Part shown: in pieces, positions 49,901 through 59,499 of the stretch | Numbering within the stretch: position 1 is the stretch's first letter | How the letters are laid out: each line of letters opens with the position of its first letter | Source of the DNA: Mycobacterium montefiorense | GTDB taxonomy: Bacteria > Actinomycetota > Actinomycetes > Mycobacteriales > Mycobacteriaceae | Length of the DNA: 64,000 bases | NCBI RefSeq assembly: GCF_003112775.1 | Contig: NZ_BFCH01000018.1 | Location: 310,001-374,000 of the forward strand | Reading direction: 5' to 3' | Translations under genes and position numbers: made by a program | Notes under the pieces: model-generated | Database searches by the model: none | Told to the model about the DNA's origin: nothing | Seen by the model: the letters and a program-made list of their open reading frames with translations, nothing else

Positions 49901-51656
49901 CGACCCGGCGCAGATGCGCGCCGCGCTGGCTGAGCGGTTGCCGCCTTACATGGTCCCCACGGCCGTCGTGGTGCTCGACACGTTGCCGCGAACGGTCAAC
50001 GGAAAACTCGACAAACGCGCGCTTCCCGCACCCGAATACCAGAATGTTCTCCGTTACACGCCGCCCGCTACGCCCACCGAGGAGATCGTGGCCGGGATCT
50101 ACGGCCAGGTGCTGGGCCTGGAGCGGGTTGGCGTCGAGAACTCCTTCTTCGACCTGGGCGGCGATTCGCTGTCGGCTATGCGCGTCGTCGCCGCGATCAA
50201 CACGGCGTTCGATGCCAACCTGTCGGTGCGCACTCTGTTCGAGGGGCCGTCGGTCCGAAGCGTGAGTGGGCGTTTGGACAGCAACGTCGACTCGGACGAG
50301 GAATCCGACCGGCACGGACCGAGTTATGTTGCCGTGCATGGCCGCGACACCGAGGGGCTTCGCGCCAGCGACCTGATGCTGGACAAGTTCATCGACGACA
50401 CGACGCTCAACGATGCACCGACACTGCCCGGCCCGAGTGCCGAGGCGCGCACGGTGTTGTTGACCGGGTCGACCGGTTTCTTGGGCCGCTATCTGGCCCT
50501 GGAGTGGCTCAAGCAACTGAAACGCGTTGACGGCAAGCTGATCTGCCTGGTGCGAGCCAGCTCTGATCAAGAGGCGTGGAATCGGCTGGAGAAGACCTTT
50601 GACAGCGGGGACCCGCAGCTGGTGGAGCACTTCCATCAGCTGGCCGCCGACCATCTCGAGGTCGTCGCCGGCGACAAGGGCGAGGCCAACCTCGGCCTGG
50701 ACGAGCAGACCTGGCAGCGGCTGGCCGACACCGTCGATCTGATCGTCGACTCGGCCGCTGTGGTCAACGGTGTGTTGCCCTATCGGGAGTTGTTCGGGCC
50801 CAACGTTGTCGGCACCGCCGAGCTGCTCAAGTTCGCGCTGACCACGCGGATGAAGCCCTACGCGTACGTGTCGACGTCGGACCTGGGTCGCCAGGTTGAG
50901 CCGGCGCTGTTCACCGAGGATGCCGACATCCGGGTCGTAAGTCCTACCCGCGTCCTCGACGGCAGTTACGCCAACGGCTACGGCAACAGCAAGTGGGCGG
51001 GTGAGGTACTGCTGCGAGAGGCCAATGAGCAGTTCGGGCTTCCGGTTTCGGTATTCCGCAGCGACATGATCCTGTCCGACGTCAGCTATGCGGGCCAGTT
51101 CAACGTGACCGATATCGTCACCCGAATGATTCTGAGCCTGGTGTCCACCGGCGTCGCTCCCGGCTCGTTCTACCAGCTCGACGAGAACGGCAACCGGCAA
51201 CGGGCCCACTTCGACGGGCTGCCGGTCGAGTTCGTCGCCGAGGCGATCGCAACCCTGGGTGCCCAGGTGGTCGACGGGTTCGAGACCTATCACGTGATGA
51301 ATCCGCACGACGACGGCATCGGAATCGACACGTACGTCGACTGGCTGATCGATGCCGGCTATCCGATCCAGCGCATCGACGATTTCGGGGAGTGGGTGCG
51401 TCAGTTCGAGGCCGGCTTGCGTGCTCTGCCGGATCGGCAGCGTCAGCACTCGGTGCTGCAGATGCTGCAGTTGATGCTGCACAATCCCGACCAGATACAG
51501 GCGCTCGAGCCGACCCGTGGGTCGTTTGCGCCGACCGACCGTTTCCGTGCCGCGGTGCAGGAAGCGAAAATCGGCCCGGACAATGACACCCCGCACATCT
51601 CGGCACCGGTCATCATCAAGTACGTCACCGACCTACAGCTGGTGGGATTGCTGTAG
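43986..51656 (+). CDS. mps2: GPL non-ribosomal peptide synthetase Mps2 (modules 3-4, reductive release)
   Basis: 2556 residues, order A-T-E-C-A-T-R. A3 core [11 protein letters not shown] near residue 183; T3 Ser563 (LGGDSI); E3 HHLAVDG near 735; C4 LPLTPVQQG near 1088 and HHIVMDG near 1223; A4 core near 1681; T4 Ser2061 in LGGDSLSAM, without an epimerase; terminal thioester reductase from about 2158 ([30 protein letters not shown] near 2332). A3 and A4 pockets are near identical (about D-V-W-x-x-A-A-I-Y), fitting D-Ala then L-Ala, and the reductase releases the chain as L-alaninol. ATG 43986 shares its A with the mps1 stop (TAATG). The C3 domain closing Mps1 serves this protein's first module. 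Confidence 0.95.
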   Translation: MADGKRRLLSIDLLDGGEAAQLDDWGNRAVLTRPVTAVTIPELFAAQVAAAPEAVALVCGDRSWTYREVDEIAERLARVLTGHGASPGQTVALLFSRSAEAIVSMVAVHKAGAAYLPIDPALPDARVEFMLGDAAPVAAVTTAALRSRLDGADLVVVDFDEPGADPDTKLSAPAPEDLAYMIYTSGTTGVPKGVAITQQNATSLLEKLHAGVSSGSGQVWSQWHSYSFDVSVWEIFGCLLHGGRLVIVPETVASSPEDLHSLLVAEKVSVLCQTPSAAAMLSSEGLESAAVFVAGEALPSEVVDRWAPGRVLINAYGPTEGTIYAAMSTSLTPDSGAPIGSPVPGAALFVLDKWLRPTLEGVTGELYIAGRGVAVGYLRRSPLTASRFVACPFGGPGARMYRTGDLVRWGSDGQLQYLGRADEQVKIRGYRIELGEVQAALAAIDGVQAAAVIAREDRPGDKRLVGYVTVTSAAEPAQMRAALADRLPAYMVPTAVVVLDTLPLTVNGKLDKRVLPAPEYAGGGEYRAPSDAVEEILAEIYAQVLGVEKVGVDDSFFDLGGDSILSMQVAARARAAGVLCRPRDIFVEQTVARVARVATMTDGADGVVDEGIGEVVATPIIRWLQGVVGPVEQFNQTMVVQAPTGVTEADVAPVLQALVDRHATLRLRVEDDDAGEWSLAVPEVGTEDAAGLVASVDVLSDEALVEARSRLNPAAGVMLSALWVGSTSQLVLIIHHLAVDGVSWRILLEDLNIAWAQHHSGQPMALPPGGTSFARWSSLLEDHAQLPAVVEQAEAWRRVASVPAALPAVRPEVDTYVTAEQMSAELDVETTRLLLGEVPAAFHAGVQDILLIAFGLAWTEFLDNGGAPIGIGVEGHGRHEELAPNVDLSRTVGWFTTKYPVSLAVGGLDWAQVMAGDTALGPLIKDAKEQLRGLPDPLTYGLLRYANKDVDLQGNDPAIGFNYLGRLGAGTAAELTGDLWRISEEGLSVAGAATAVPLPLMHTVDLNAGTMDTEAGPHLHASWTWAPSALDGEQISRLSQLWFEALTGICAHVRNGGGGLTPSDLAPARLSQQQLNELEQQYSLADVLPLTPVQQGLLFHASIAQGGDNGDDVYAVQLGITVAGAIDPHRLRDAVQTVVNRHPNLAARFCAQFDEPLQVIPAEPVMAWRYIQLDSDEIGHDEQVDRLCAAERDAVSDLAARPAFRAALIRIADNKHRFVLTNHHIVMDGWSLPILLREIFASYYGERLPAPASYRSILTWLAAQDRGAAQAAWRQMLDGFDNPTLVGPATRLGLGRRRVDSYRVSVETTRELSTLARSCHTTVNTVLQAAWAQLLMWLTGQRDVAFGTAVSGRPPEVVGSESIVGLLINTVPVRANTTVATTIADLLKQLQDAHNNRLEHEHLGLTDIHRATGHDQLFDTLFLYENYPIDTNVPVGVHELAITDVTNREYNHYPLSVMALPGHELGIRVEYDTDVFDPASIETLVERFQRVLAAMTADPTQRLSSMDVLDAGEHARLDEWGNRAVLTQPVVGATTIPEMFAAQISRTPDGVALVDGERSWTYRELDEAAERLARVLVDRGARPGECVALLFSRSAEAIMAMIAVLKSGAAYLPIDPVMPDARLEFMLGDATPVAAVTNAAMRSRFEGADLPVIDVDDPDLAVPSDVTLPVAAPEDLAYTIYTSGTTGVPKGVAITHANATSLLESPDPNAPTGPDQVWSQWHSYSFDVSVWEIFNALLHGARLVVVPESAVASAHELRDLLIAEQVTVVGQTPSALAMMPGEGLESATLVMAGEATPNEVVDRWASGRVMINAYGPTEATIYAAISAPFAVGGGAPIGVPIPGAALFVLDKWLRPAPEGVVGELYIAGRGVAVGYLRRPGLTSSRFVACPFGGPGARMYRTGDLVRWGSDGQLQYLGRADEQVKIRGYRIELGEVQAALAALDGVQAAAVIAREDRPGDKRLVGYVTVTGDVDPAQMRAALAERLPPYMVPTAVVVLDTLPRTVNGKLDKRALPAPEYQNVLRYTPPATPTEEIVAGIYGQVLGLERVGVENSFFDLGGDSLSAMRVVAAINTAFDANLSVRTLFEGPSVRSVSGRLDSNVDSDEESDRHGPSYVAVHGRDTEGLRASDLMLDKFIDDTTLNDAPTLPGPSAEARTVLLTGSTGFLGRYLALEWLKQLKRVDGKLICLVRASSDQEAWNRLEKTFDSGDPQLVEHFHQLAADHLEVVAGDKGEANLGLDEQTWQRLADTVDLIVDSAAVVNGVLPYRELFGPNVVGTAELLKFALTTRMKPYAYVSTSDLGRQVEPALFTEDADIRVVSPTRVLDGSYANGYGNSKWAGEVLLREANEQFGLPVSVFRSDMILSDVSYAGQFNVTDIVTRMILSLVSTGVAPGSFYQLDENGNRQRAHFDGLPVEFVAEAIATLGAQVVDGFETYHVMNPHDDGIGIDTYVDWLIDAGYPIQRIDDFGEWVRQFEAGLRALPDRQRQHSVLQMLQLMLHNPDQIQALEPTRGSFAPTDRFRAAVQEAKIGPDNDTPHISAPVIIKYVTDLQLVGLL

Positions 51657-51760
51657 TCGAACCCGGCACGCACCGCGCCCGCAAGGCGCCTGGCGTGCAG
51701 CTGGCTACCATTGCCGGTGAACGCGAAGATGTTGCGCCAGTAGACCGGAGTGTTCACACG

Positions 51761-52330
51761 ATGAAATCAGCCCGCGTGCCCGGATTGCCGATCGGTGAGG
51801 CCAAGGCCGCCGCCGACGAGGCGGCCGTTCCCGATTACATGGCCGAACTCAGCATCTTCCAGGTGTTACTCAACCATCCGCAGCTCGCGCGTGCGGTCAA
51901 CGACCTGCTCGCCACCATGCTGTGGCACGGTTCCCTCGACGCGCGGTTGCGGGAACTGATAATCATGCGGATCGGGTGGCTCACCGCATGCGAATACGAA
52001 TGGACCCAGCACTGGCGCGTCGCGACCCGGTTGGGCGTGACGGCCGAAGACCTGGTCGGCGTGCGCGACTGGCAACAGCACGACGCATTCGGCCCCACCG
52101 AGCGTGCGGTGCTGGCGGCCACCGACGACGTGGTGCGCCACGGCGTGGTTAGCGCCGAAAGCTGGGCGGCTTGCGAACGTGAATTGCACAGCGATAAAAC
52201 GATTCTCGTGGAGCTCGTCACCGCGATCAGCGCGTGGCGAATGGTCTCGTCGATTCTGCAGAGCCTCGAAGTCCCGTTGGAGGACGGGGTGTCGGGCTGG
52301 CCGCCCGACGGGTGTGCACCCGCGAGTTGA
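51761..52330 (+). CDS. Carboxymuconolactone decarboxylase/AhpD-like protein
   Basis: 189 residues from ATG 51761 (MKSARVPGLPIGEAKAAADEAAVPDYM); a GTG at 51695 would add 22 residues. Helical AhpD-like fold: SLDARLRELIIMRIGWLTACEYEWTQHW contains the CMD signature (E-x2-I-x-R ... C-x-Y-E-W-x-x-H), but with only one Cys where AhpD has Cys-x-x-Cys, so peroxidase activity is doubtful. Length and position match Rv1531 of M. tuberculosis, which also lies just past the lipid/sugar locus. Role unknown; marks the right border of the GPL region. Confidence 0.83.
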   Translation: MKSARVPGLPIGEAKAAADEAAVPDYMAELSIFQVLLNHPQLARAVNDLLATMLWHGSLDARLRELIIMRIGWLTACEYEWTQHWRVATRLGVTAEDLVGVRDWQQHDAFGPTERAVLAATDDVVRHGVVSAESWAACERELHSDKTILVELVTAISAWRMVSSILQSLEVPLEDGVSGWPPDGCAPAS

Positions 52331-52365
52331 TTGCCATGTCAGGCAATAACTCATAGCGTCGTGAC

Positions 52366-53490
52366 ATGCGGACCAGAGTCGCCGAGCTGCTCGGTGTGGA
52401 GTTCCCGATATGCGCCTTCAGCCACTGTCGCGATGTCGTCGCCGCGGTCACCAACGCGGGCGGATTCGGCGTCCTCGGGGCGGTCGCGCACAGCCCGCAG
52501 CGGCTGCGCAGCGAGCTGGCCTGGATCGAGGAGCAGACCGGCGGCAAGCCCTACGGGGTCGACCTGCTGCTGCCGCCCAAATACGTCGGCGCCGAGCAAG
52601 GCGGCATCGACGCGAAACAGGTCAGGGACCTGCTTCCGGAGGAGCACCGCGCGTTCGTCGAAGACTTGCTCGCCCGGTACGGCATCAGCGCGCCGGCCGA
52701 ACCGCCGCGTGCATCCGCCGGCGGCCTCAACATCTCGCCCAAGGGGTATGAGCCGCTGCTCGAAGTCGCCTTTGCCCATGACATCCGGTTGATCGCCAGC
52801 GCGCTCGGGCCGCCGCCTGCCGACCTCGTCGAACGCGCGCACGGCCACGACGTGTTGGTGGCGGCGCTGGCCGGCACCACCGCGCACGCGCGACGACACG
52901 CCGCGGCCGGAGTCGATCTGATCGTTGCGCAGGGCACCGAGGCGGGCGGTCATACCGGCGAGGTGGCGACCATGGTCCTGGTTCCCGAAGTCGTCGACGC
53001 GGTCGCACCGGTCCCGGTGCTGGCCGCGGGCGGGATCGCCCGCGGCCGCCAGATCGCCGCGGCGCTGGCGCTGGGTGCCGAGGGCGTGTGGTGCGGCTCG
53101 GTCTGGCTGACCACCGAGGAGGCCGAGACGGATCCGGTGGTCAAGGAGAAGTTCCTGGCCGCCAGTTCGTCGGACACGGTGCGATCGCGGTCGATGACCG
53201 GCAAACCGGCGCGGATGCTGCGAACGGCCTGGACCGAGGAATGGGAGCGGCCCGAAAACCCGGCGCCTCTTGGTATGCCGCTGCAGACCACCCTCGTGAC
53301 CGAACCTCAGGTGCGTATCAACCAGGCGGCCGCTCATCCCGGCGCCAAGGCTCGTGAGCTGGCAACCTATTTCGTCGGCCAGGTGGTCGGTTCGCTCGAC
53401 CGGGTCCGGCCGACCCGAAAGGTCATGCTCGACATGATCGAGGAGTTCGCCGAAACCATCGGACGGCTGGAAAACTTGGCCGACGATTGA
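52366..53490 (+). CDS. Nitronate monooxygenase family flavoprotein
   Basis: 374 residues, FMN-binding TIM barrel of the 2-nitropropane dioxygenase/nitronate monooxygenase family. N-terminal LLGVEFPICAFSHCRDVVAAVTNAGGFGVLGA, central AGVDLIVAQGTEAGGHTGE (FMN phosphate region and family signature near residue 190), and VPVLAAGGIARGRQIAAALALGAEGVWCGS. Likely oxidises an alkyl nitronate or a related small molecule in the cytosol; the true substrate is unknown. ATG 52366. Corresponds in position and length to Rv1533 of M. tuberculosis; the TetR-type gene Rv1534 that I expected next is absent. Confidence 0.87.
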   Translation: MRTRVAELLGVEFPICAFSHCRDVVAAVTNAGGFGVLGAVAHSPQRLRSELAWIEEQTGGKPYGVDLLLPPKYVGAEQGGIDAKQVRDLLPEEHRAFVEDLLARYGISAPAEPPRASAGGLNISPKGYEPLLEVAFAHDIRLIASALGPPPADLVERAHGHDVLVAALAGTTAHARRHAAAGVDLIVAQGTEAGGHTGEVATMVLVPEVVDAVAPVPVLAAGGIARGRQIAAALALGAEGVWCGSVWLTTEEAETDPVVKEKFLAASSSDTVRSRSMTGKPARMLRTAWTEEWERPENPAPLGMPLQTTLVTEPQVRINQAAAHPGAKARELATYFVGQVVGSLDRVRPTRKVMLDMIEEFAETIGRLENLADD

Positions 53491-53703
53491 CCAGGCGACC
53501 GGGTGTTCCGGAATGGATGTAGCTTCGCGTGCGGCGACCAAGCGTGCCGCGGGTGTGAACCATGCCACAGCCGCTCAGGTCATAGCATTTGCGCAGTTCA
53601 GCACCGGAAGAGCTGATGGAAACCTGTGAAGACGCCCAGAACTTGCCCGACACGCGCCGGAACGGATTGACCCGATTGGGCCCCTCGTGGAGGATGGCAG
53701 CAG

Positions 53704-53862
53704 CACCTCGTTAGGTGAGGCGGCTACACGAACACAGGCCACTGACCCCGAACGTCGAAAGACGCCCCGGGTCAGGACAGCTCCTCCCGGCTTAAGGGTT
53801 GAGCCAAAGTGGCTTCCGAAGTTCCGGACACGTCGTGTGGTGCCAAAGCTCTGACGAGAGGG
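53704..53862 (+). promoter_or_regulatory. M-box (ykoK) magnesium riboswitch
   Basis: CTCGTTAGGTGAGGC at the 5' side is the invariant start of the M-box, and TGGTGCCAAAGCTCTGACGAG is its 3' closing part; CCTCGTTA pairs with TGACGAGAGG to form P1. Between them are the expected junction segments (CCGAACGTCGAAAGACGCC, CTTAAGGGTTGAGCC, GGACACGTCGTGTGG). M-boxes sense Mg2+ and lower expression of Mg-related genes when it is plentiful. In M. tuberculosis one M-box lies upstream of Rv1535, and here the Rv1535-like gene follows at 54160. Confidence 0.88.
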
Positions 53863-53902
53863 GTGCGGATTTCTGGCGGTCGCCGGATTCTGAACTCCTT
53901 TT
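53857..53902 (+). terminator. Candidate expression-platform terminator after the M-box
   Basis: AGGGGT...ACTCCT and an inner TCTGGC/GCCGGA pair can fold into a stem followed by TTTT (to 53902). Its 5' arm overlaps the last bases of the M-box P1 stem, so the two structures would exclude each other, as in a switching platform. The stem is imperfect; Rho-dependent control is an alternative. Confidence 0.35.
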
Positions 53903-53964
53903 GGTGCGCGCACTAGACGTGGGTAAACCGCACGCGTCGCGGCCGTAGAGGAGGTGAGGGACTC

Positions 53965-54045
53965 GTGAGTTCCAGTGGCAGTCCGGAGCGAAATCCGGGC
54001 TCCGTTCCGTCCCGATCCGGCCTCCGGCTCGACGCCCTCGGCTGA
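53965..54045 (+). CDS. Candidate 26-codon upstream ORF in the M-box leader
   Basis: AGGAGGTGAGGG, the best ribosome binding site in this stretch, ends seven bases before GTG 53965. The frame encodes MSSSGSPERNPGSVPSRSGL and six more residues, ending with TGA at 54045. It lies between the riboswitch and the Rv1535-like gene, 114 bases before its ATG. It may be a leader peptide whose translation affects transcript continuation, or simply an unconserved open stretch. No known protein resembles it to my knowledge. Confidence 0.4.
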   Translation: MSSSGSPERNPGSVPSRSGLRLDALG

Positions 54046-54159
54046 GTCACCGCATAACGTTAATCGGCTTGCCGCTCAAGCGTTCTCGGATCGGAACTAC
54101 TACGGGACGGACACCTCAGTCCAGTCAGTACCCGTCTGCGATTCCGTCAGGAGACGATC

Positions 54160-54402
54160 ATGACCGCAGCACTGTTCGACGAAGTAGTAGCCGCAGCACC
54201 CGCCCGCAACCTGCACGTGGTGCCCGACATGACCCCCACGCAGGCTGCCGCACCCAAGAAGGCCGCGCGGCGCGCCGACGCGCTGCCGTTCGGCATCGGC
54301 CACGACCCGGTGGTGGACGGCGTGGCGCTGTTGCTGACCGTTCCGGTGCGTCACGTGTACGCGGCCCTGCTGCGTGTTGGGCTGCTCGAAGTCCGGGCTT
54401 GA
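54160..54402 (+). CDS. Small Rv1535-like protein under M-box control
   Basis: 80 residues, ATG 54160 with CAGGAG upstream. The N-terminal half is Ala/Pro/Lys-rich and probably flexible (TPTQAAAPKKAARRADALPFG); the C-terminal half GHDPVVDGVALLLTVPVRHVYAALLRVGLLEVRA has an amphipathic to hydrophobic character without a clear transmembrane helix. Position between the nitronate monooxygenase gene and ileS, length, and the upstream M-box all match M. tuberculosis Rv1535, a protein of unknown function. Its control by a Mg2+ riboswitch suggests a role in magnesium limitation. Confidence 0.8.
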   Translation: MTAALFDEVVAAAPARNLHVVPDMTPTQAAAPKKAARRADALPFGIGHDPVVDGVALLLTVPVRHVYAALLRVGLLEVRA

Positions 54403-54426
54403 TCGGATGGATGCACCCAGTCCGAT

Positions 54427-54485
54427 GGCTCCAAGGGGCTAGTCGACCGCAGGCCGGTTGGCCGGCCAGCTTGCCCCTTGGAGCC
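54427..54485 (+). terminator. Long perfect hairpin after the Rv1535-like gene
   Basis: GGCTCCAAGGGGC (54427-54439) and GCCCCTTGGAGCC (54473-54485) form a perfect 13-bp stem; the 33-base loop has further internal complementarity (GGCCGGTTGGCCGGCC). It begins 25 bases after the stop codon and precedes the ileS T-box. There is no U-tract, so it may be a mycobacterial-type terminator, an RNase processing/stability structure, or an upstream domain of the ileS leader. Confidence 0.5.
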
Positions 54486-54574
54486 GGAAGTTCTTGATTT
54501 GCAGTGGTCCGTAGAATCTTCCTAACGGCACCGATCCGGCCATCACCGGGGAGCCTTCGGAAGAACAGCCGCCA

Positions 54575-54722
54575 GGCCCAGTAGACCCGAACGGGTAGGC
54601 CCGTCACAGCCACTATCGAGCGGCCGTGCGTGAGCGCGGCAAGCGGGGTGGTACCGCGGTGCTCGCGCAGGTAGCGCGTCGTCGTCCCCGGCCTGACCGT
54701 AGGCACGCAGGAGACGACGCGC
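54575..54722 (+). promoter_or_regulatory. T-box leader of ileS (translational type)
   Basis: The T-box sequence TGGTACCGCGG lies at 54649-54659, in GGGGTGGTACCGCGG. A short Stem I is suggested around CCCGTCACAGCCACTATCGAGCGGC, where ATC at 54615-54617 would be the isoleucine specifier. GCGCGTCGTC (54674-54683) is perfectly complementary to GACGACGCGC (54713-54722), which lies immediately after the AGGAG ribosome site and before the GTG at 54726. This looks like a sequestrator helix opened when uncharged tRNA-Ile binds, the mechanism known for actinobacterial ileS leaders. The 5' boundary is approximate. Confidence 0.87.
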
Positions 54723-54725
54723 ACC

Positions 54726-57700
54726 GTGACCGAAAACGCTGACGCCAGGGCTTATCCCAAGCTGGCCGGTGGGGCCCCCGACTTCCCCGCACTCGAAGTC
54801 GATGTTCTCGACTACTGGGCTCGCGACGACACCTTTAGGGCCAGCGTCGCACGGCGTGACGGCGCCGAAGAGTATGTGTTCTATGACGGGCCGCCGTTCG
54901 CCAACGGGTTGCCGCATTATGGGCACCTGCTCACCGGCTATGTGAAAGACATTGTCCCGCGGTACGGCACGATGCGCGGATACAAGGTGGACCGCCGCTT
55001 CGGCTGGGATACCCACGGGCTGCCCGCCGAACTCGAAGTCGAACGCCAACTCGGCATCACCGACAAGTCCCAGATCGACGACATGGGCATCGCGGCGTTC
55101 AACGAAGCCTGCCAGGAATCAGTGTTGCGCTACACCGGCGAATGGCAGGCTTACGTCACGCGTCAGGCCCGCTGGGTCGACTTCGACAACGACTACAAGA
55201 CGCTTGATCTGCCGTACATGGAGTCGGTGCTCTGGGCGTTCAGACAGCTGTGGGACAAGGGCCTGGCCTACGAGGGCTACCGGGTGCTGCCGTACTGCTG
55301 GCGCGACGAAACCCCGTTGTCCAATCACGAATTGCGGATGGACGACGACGTGTACCAGAGCCGCCAGGACCCGGCCCTAACCGTGGGCTTCAAGGTGACC
55401 GGTGGCGAGCTGGACGGCGCCTACCTGCTGGTGTGGACCACGACACCGTGGACCCTGCCGTCGAACCTGGCTGTTGCCGTCAACCCGGACGTGGCCTACG
55501 CGCAGGTGAAGGTAGGGGATCGGCGGTTCGTGCTGGCCGAGGCGCGGCTGGCCGCCTATGCCCGCGAAATCGGCGAAGAACCCGAAATCCTCGGCACCCA
55601 TCTCGGCGTCGACCTGCTGGGCACCCGCTACCTGCCCCCGTTCCCGTATTTCATGGCCGGGGACCCGGGGAGAGAAGAAGCGTTTCAGGTGCTGCCGGGC
55701 GACTTCGTGACTACCGAGGACGGCACCGGAATCGTGCACATGGCGCCGGCCTACGGTGAGGACGACATGGCGACCACCGACAAGGTGGGCATCGTGCCGG
55801 TCACCCCGGTCGACTCCAAGGGCCGCTTCGACGTTACGGTTCCGGATTACCAGCGGCAGCACGTCTTTGACGCGAACCCGAACATCATCCGCGACCTGAA
55901 GAACCAGAGCGGGCCGGTCGCGGTGAACCAGCCGGTACTGGTTCGTCACGAAACCTACGAGCACCCCTATCCGCACTGCTGGCGATGCCGCAATCCGCTC
56001 ATCTACCGGGCGGTGTCGTCGTGGTTCGTCGCGGTCACCGAATTCCGGGATCGCATGGTGGAACTGAACCAGGAGATCACCTGGTACCCAGAGCACGTCA
56101 AGGATGGCCAGTTCGGCAAGTGGCTGCAGGGCGCCCGCGACTGGTCGATTTCGCGAAATCGTTACTGGGGCACCCCTATTCCGGTTTGGAAGTCCGACGA
56201 CCCGGCCTATCCACGCATCGACGTCTACGGCAGCCTCGACGAACTCGAGCGCGACTTCGGGGTGCGGCCCACCAATTTGCACCGCCCTTATATCGACGAG
56301 CTCACCCGGCCCAACCCCGACGATCCGACCGGAAACAGCACGATGCGGCGCATCCCCGACGTGCTCGACGTGTGGTTCGACTCGGGCTCGATGCCGTACG
56401 CCCAGGTGCACTTCCCGTTCGAGAACGCGAACTGGTTCGACACTCACTACCCGGGTGATTTCATCGTGGAATACATCGGGCAGACCCGAGGCTGGTTCTA
56501 CACCCTGCATGTATTGGCCACCGCGCTGTTCGACCGGCCCGCATTCAAAACCTGTGTGGCACACGGTATTGTGCTCGGCTCCGACGGCCAGAAGATGAGC
56601 AAGTCGCTGCGTAACTATCCGGACGTCTCCGAGGTGTTCGACCGCGACGGCTCCGACGCGATGCGGTGGTTCCTGATGGCCTCGCCGATCCTGCGCGGCG
56701 GGAACCTGATCGTCACCGAGCAGGGCATCCGCGAAGGCGTGCGACAGGTACTGCTGCCGCTGTGGAACACTTACAGCTTCCTGGCCCTCTACGCGCCGAA
56801 AGTTGGTACCTGGCGCACCGATTCGGCACACGTACTGGATCGTTACATTCTGGCGAAGCTCGCGGTGCTGCGCGACGAGCTCACCGAGTCGCTGGAGGTC
56901 TGCGACATCTCCGGGGCGTGCGAACAGTTGCGCCAGTTCACCGAGGCCCTGACGAATTGGTATGTGCGACGGTCTCGTTCGCGGTTCTGGGAAGAGGACA
57001 ACGACGCGATCGACACCCTGCACACCGTGCTCGAGGTCACCTCGCGGCTGAGCGCGCCGCTGCTTCCGTTGATCACCGAGATCATCTGGCGCGGTCTGAG
57101 CGGTGAACGGTCGGTCCATCTGACCGACTGGCCGCAAGCCGGCATGGTGCCTTCCGACCCCGGCCTGGTCGCCGCGATGGACCAGGTCCGCGAGGTGTGC
57201 TCGGCCGCGTCGTCGCTGCGCAAGGCCAAGAAGCTGCGGGTTCGCCTGCCGCTGCTGAAACTGACGGTGGCAGTGGAGGATCCGCAGCAGCTTGCCCCGT
57301 TCACTGATCTGATCGCCGACGAGCTCAACGTCAAGAGCGTGGAGTTGACTGACGCGATCGACAGCTACGGCCGCTTCGAGCTCACCGTCAACGCCCGGGT
57401 GGCCGGGCCGCGGCTGGGCAAGGACGTGCAAGCCGCCATCAAGGCGGTCAAGGCCGGTCAGGGCGTCGTCAACCCGGATGGCACCCTGACCGCCGGTCCG
57501 GCCGTGCTGAAACCCGAGGAGTACAGCTCGCGGCTGGTGGCCGCCGATCCGGAATTCACCGCGGCACTGCCCGCCGGCGCCGGCCTGGTGGTGCTGGACG
57601 GCACGGTGACCCCGGAGCTGGAGGCCGAGGGTTGGGCCAAGGACCGGATCCGCGAGCTGCAGGAGTTGCGTAAGTCGACGGGCCTGGACGTCTCGGATCG

Positions 57701-57863
57701 CATCCGGGTGGTGATGGCCGTACCCGCCGAACGGTCCGAGTGGGCGCGCGCTCACCGCGACCTGATCGCCGGTGAAATCCTGGCCACCAGCTTCGAATTC
57801 GGCGATCCCGCAGACCCAGCCGAGATCGGCGACGGCGTGCGGGTGGCGATCGTTAAGGCTTAG
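54726..57863 (+). CDS. ileS: Isoleucyl-tRNA synthetase
   Basis: 1045 residues, class Ia aminoacyl-tRNA synthetase. The HIGH motif appears as PHYGH at residues 63-67 ([14 protein letters not shown]), the editing domain contains [15 protein letters not shown] and [15 protein letters not shown], and KMSKS is exact at about residues 623-627 ([14 protein letters not shown]). The length fits the eukaryote-like actinobacterial IleRS. GTG start 54726 follows AGGAG within the T-box sequestrator. It charges tRNA-Ile in the cytosol and edits misactivated Val. The last four bases overlap the stop of the convergent methyltransferase gene. Confidence 0.97.
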   Translation: MTENADARAYPKLAGGAPDFPALEVDVLDYWARDDTFRASVARRDGAEEYVFYDGPPFANGLPHYGHLLTGYVKDIVPRYGTMRGYKVDRRFGWDTHGLPAELEVERQLGITDKSQIDDMGIAAFNEACQESVLRYTGEWQAYVTRQARWVDFDNDYKTLDLPYMESVLWAFRQLWDKGLAYEGYRVLPYCWRDETPLSNHELRMDDDVYQSRQDPALTVGFKVTGGELDGAYLLVWTTTPWTLPSNLAVAVNPDVAYAQVKVGDRRFVLAEARLAAYAREIGEEPEILGTHLGVDLLGTRYLPPFPYFMAGDPGREEAFQVLPGDFVTTEDGTGIVHMAPAYGEDDMATTDKVGIVPVTPVDSKGRFDVTVPDYQRQHVFDANPNIIRDLKNQSGPVAVNQPVLVRHETYEHPYPHCWRCRNPLIYRAVSSWFVAVTEFRDRMVELNQEITWYPEHVKDGQFGKWLQGARDWSISRNRYWGTPIPVWKSDDPAYPRIDVYGSLDELERDFGVRPTNLHRPYIDELTRPNPDDPTGNSTMRRIPDVLDVWFDSGSMPYAQVHFPFENANWFDTHYPGDFIVEYIGQTRGWFYTLHVLATALFDRPAFKTCVAHGIVLGSDGQKMSKSLRNYPDVSEVFDRDGSDAMRWFLMASPILRGGNLIVTEQGIREGVRQVLLPLWNTYSFLALYAPKVGTWRTDSAHVLDRYILAKLAVLRDELTESLEVCDISGACEQLRQFTEALTNWYVRRSRSRFWEEDNDAIDTLHTVLEVTSRLSAPLLPLITEIIWRGLSGERSVHLTDWPQAGMVPSDPGLVAAMDQVREVCSAASSLRKAKKLRVRLPLLKLTVAVEDPQQLAPFTDLIADELNVKSVELTDAIDSYGRFELTVNARVAGPRLGKDVQAAIKAVKAGQGVVNPDGTLTAGPAVLKPEEYSSRLVAADPEFTAALPAGAGLVVLDGTVTPELEAEGWAKDRIRELQELRKSTGLDVSDRIRVVMAVPAERSEWARAHRDLIAGEILATSFEFGDPADPAEIGDGVRVAIVKA

Positions 57864-58666
57864 GCGAGCGTCGCCGCGACTGCCAGGGTGACGTATTGCA
57901 TCGTGAAGCCGCCGCCGAGCGAGTCGATTGCGGTTCCGACGGCATCTCGCACCGCTGCCACCTGGTCGTGCCCGAGCAGGGTGAGCTGGCCGGTGGTGGC
58001 CAGATGGTCCAGCCATTCATCGTGCGTGTACCCCCGTTGCCAGTCGAAACGCCAATGCTCGGGTTCGGCGAAACCGCCGGCAGTTCGGATGCCGTCGGTA
58101 GCCCTGTTCAGGTTCGCCTCTTGAAGTTCCACACCAGGGGTCTGCGGTGGCGCGTCGGGGGCCACCCGCCGAAATGCATCGTCGAAGGCGCCGCCGACCT
58201 CGCTGGGTGGGTCGAAGACATGCCAGTACGCCGCCAACAAGCCGTGTGGCCGCAGCACCTGTGCGGCCTTGCCGGCGCCGCGCACCGGGTCCACCCAGTG
58301 CCAGGCCTGCCCGGCGACGACCGCGTCGAAGGACCGGCCGCCCGCGTCCCAGGTTTCGAAGTTGCCGATCTCGACTTCGATCCCGGTCCGCCTGGCCACC
58401 TCGGCCATCCGGGTGTCCGGGTCGACGCCGAGTACCGTGATGCCGGCTGCCGTGTACTGCCGCGCTCCGATGCCGGTACCGCAGCCCACATCCAGGAATT
58501 CGGCGCCGGGGCTTGCGGCGATGATGCGTTGTATCAGGGCATCGGGATACCGGGGCCTGACCCGGTCGTAGCGATCGGCGTCCACTCCGAAGGACTCTGC
58601 GATATCGCGGAGGAGGTGCGGCTGCCGGTCGGAAGAGGGCGAGGGTTCAGTCGACACAGGGGGCAT
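57860..58666 (-). CDS. Class I SAM-dependent methyltransferase
   Basis: 268 residues if started at ATG 58666; the frame is open further upstream and an ATG at 58702 is also possible. [30 protein letters not shown] is the classic SAM motif I and [39 protein letters not shown] is the UbiE/Methyltransf_11-type motif with 'WHWVD', as in trans-aconitate-type and other small-molecule methyltransferases. Substrate unknown. Convergent with ileS, overlapping by four bases. Confidence 0.8.
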   Translation of the reverse strand: MPPVSTEPSPSSDRQPHLLRDIAESFGVDADRYDRVRPRYPDALIQRIIAASPGAEFLDVGCGTGIGARQYTAAGITVLGVDPDTRMAEVARRTGIEVEIGNFETWDAGGRSFDAVVAGQAWHWVDPVRGAGKAAQVLRPHGLLAAYWHVFDPPSEVGGAFDDAFRRVAPDAPPQTPGVELQEANLNRATDGIRTAGGFAEPEHWRFDWQRGYTHDEWLDHLATTGQLTLLGHDQVAAVRDAVGTAIDSLGGGFTMQYVTLAVAATLA

Positions 58667-58900
58667 GTCTTCAGTTGTACTCCTGGACAGCGTGCCGGCC
58701 ATGCCTGCCGTTGCCAGCTTCAGTACGAAAACCCGCTGACTGCAAGCGATCCGGCAGCTTCTCCGGCCAAAGATCGTGTCGTTCGGATCACGAAAAGCGG
58801 TAGGGTCCGGTAGCTGAGGAAGCATCGTTGCGGATCCCGGACTGTCTGCATGTCAGCGGTACGAATGCCCGCGTGCGCGATATCGGGGAATACATCGCCA

Positions 58901-59467
58901 CTAGGCTTTGACCGCGCGCCAGCGCAGCCTGCCATCGCGAACCTCGACCTCGACATCGCTAAATCCAGCCGCGCGCAAGCGATCCGGCAGGGTGTCCGGC
59001 GAAACGGTGTTACAGGTGTCGCGGAAATGCAGAATCCGGAAGCGAAGCGATGTCACGCTGTCGCTGCCGGCGAAGACCCCGCCGGGACGCAGCACGCGGA
59101 AGGCTTCGGCGAACAACCGGTCCTGCAGTTCGACGGTCGGGACGTGGTGCAGCATCGTGAACGACACCACCGAGCTGAACTCGTCGGCGGGCAATCCGGT
59201 GTTGGTGGCGTCGCCGTTGATGATTCGCGCCCGGTCGCCGTACAGCCGCTGCAGTCGCTGCGCCATCGGGGTATCGATCTCGACCGAGGTCAGCTTCGGC
59301 GTCTTGTCGACCAACACCCTTAGGATCGCGCCGTAGCCGGGCCCGATTTCCAGAGTGTTGTCGCCGAGGTCTACCTCGGCCAGCGCCCACGGCAGCAGGT
59401 CGTCTTCGACTGCTTTAGCCCAGCGGTCCGAGCTGCAGATCCGTCGGTGCGCGAGGTTCATGGCCAT
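58901..59467 (-). CDS. Class I SAM-dependent methyltransferase
   Basis: 188 residues, small Methyltransf_11-like enzyme: NTLEIGPGYGAILRVLVDKTPKLTSVEIDTPMAQRL (motifs I and II), GDATNTGLPADEFSSVVSFTMLHHVPT, and FRVLRPGGVFAGSDS. ATG 59467 is taken; a second ATG two codons later is possible. Divergent from the dinX-like gene with about 32 bases between the starts, so the promoters overlap or one message is leaderless. No substrate can be inferred. Confidence 0.82.
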   Translation of the reverse strand: MAMNLAHRRICSSDRWAKAVEDDLLPWALAEVDLGDNTLEIGPGYGAILRVLVDKTPKLTSVEIDTPMAQRLQRLYGDRARIINGDATNTGLPADEFSSVVSFTMLHHVPTVELQDRLFAEAFRVLRPGGVFAGSDSVTSLRFRILHFRDTCNTVSPDTLPDRLRAAGFSDVEVEVRDGRLRWRAVKA

Positions 59468-59499
59468 GTGGAAAACGTTAGCCCCATAGCATCGGTCTT

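Noticed and set aside
46281-51596. Very long minus-strand open frames opposite mps2 (748 and 925 codons)
   Set aside because: They lie entirely antisense to well-supported NRPS domains, have Arg/His/Gly/Gln-rich composition without any domain signature, and are the usual shadow frames of GC-rich coding sequence.
51761-52330. Classical AhpD alkylhydroperoxidase
   Set aside because: The CMD/AhpD-type helix is present but the Cys-x-x-Cys redox pair is not, so the name AhpD would overstate the evidence.
55377-58016. 879-codon minus-strand frame opposite ileS
   Set aside because: Antisense to unmistakable IleRS motifs; no family resemblance of its own.
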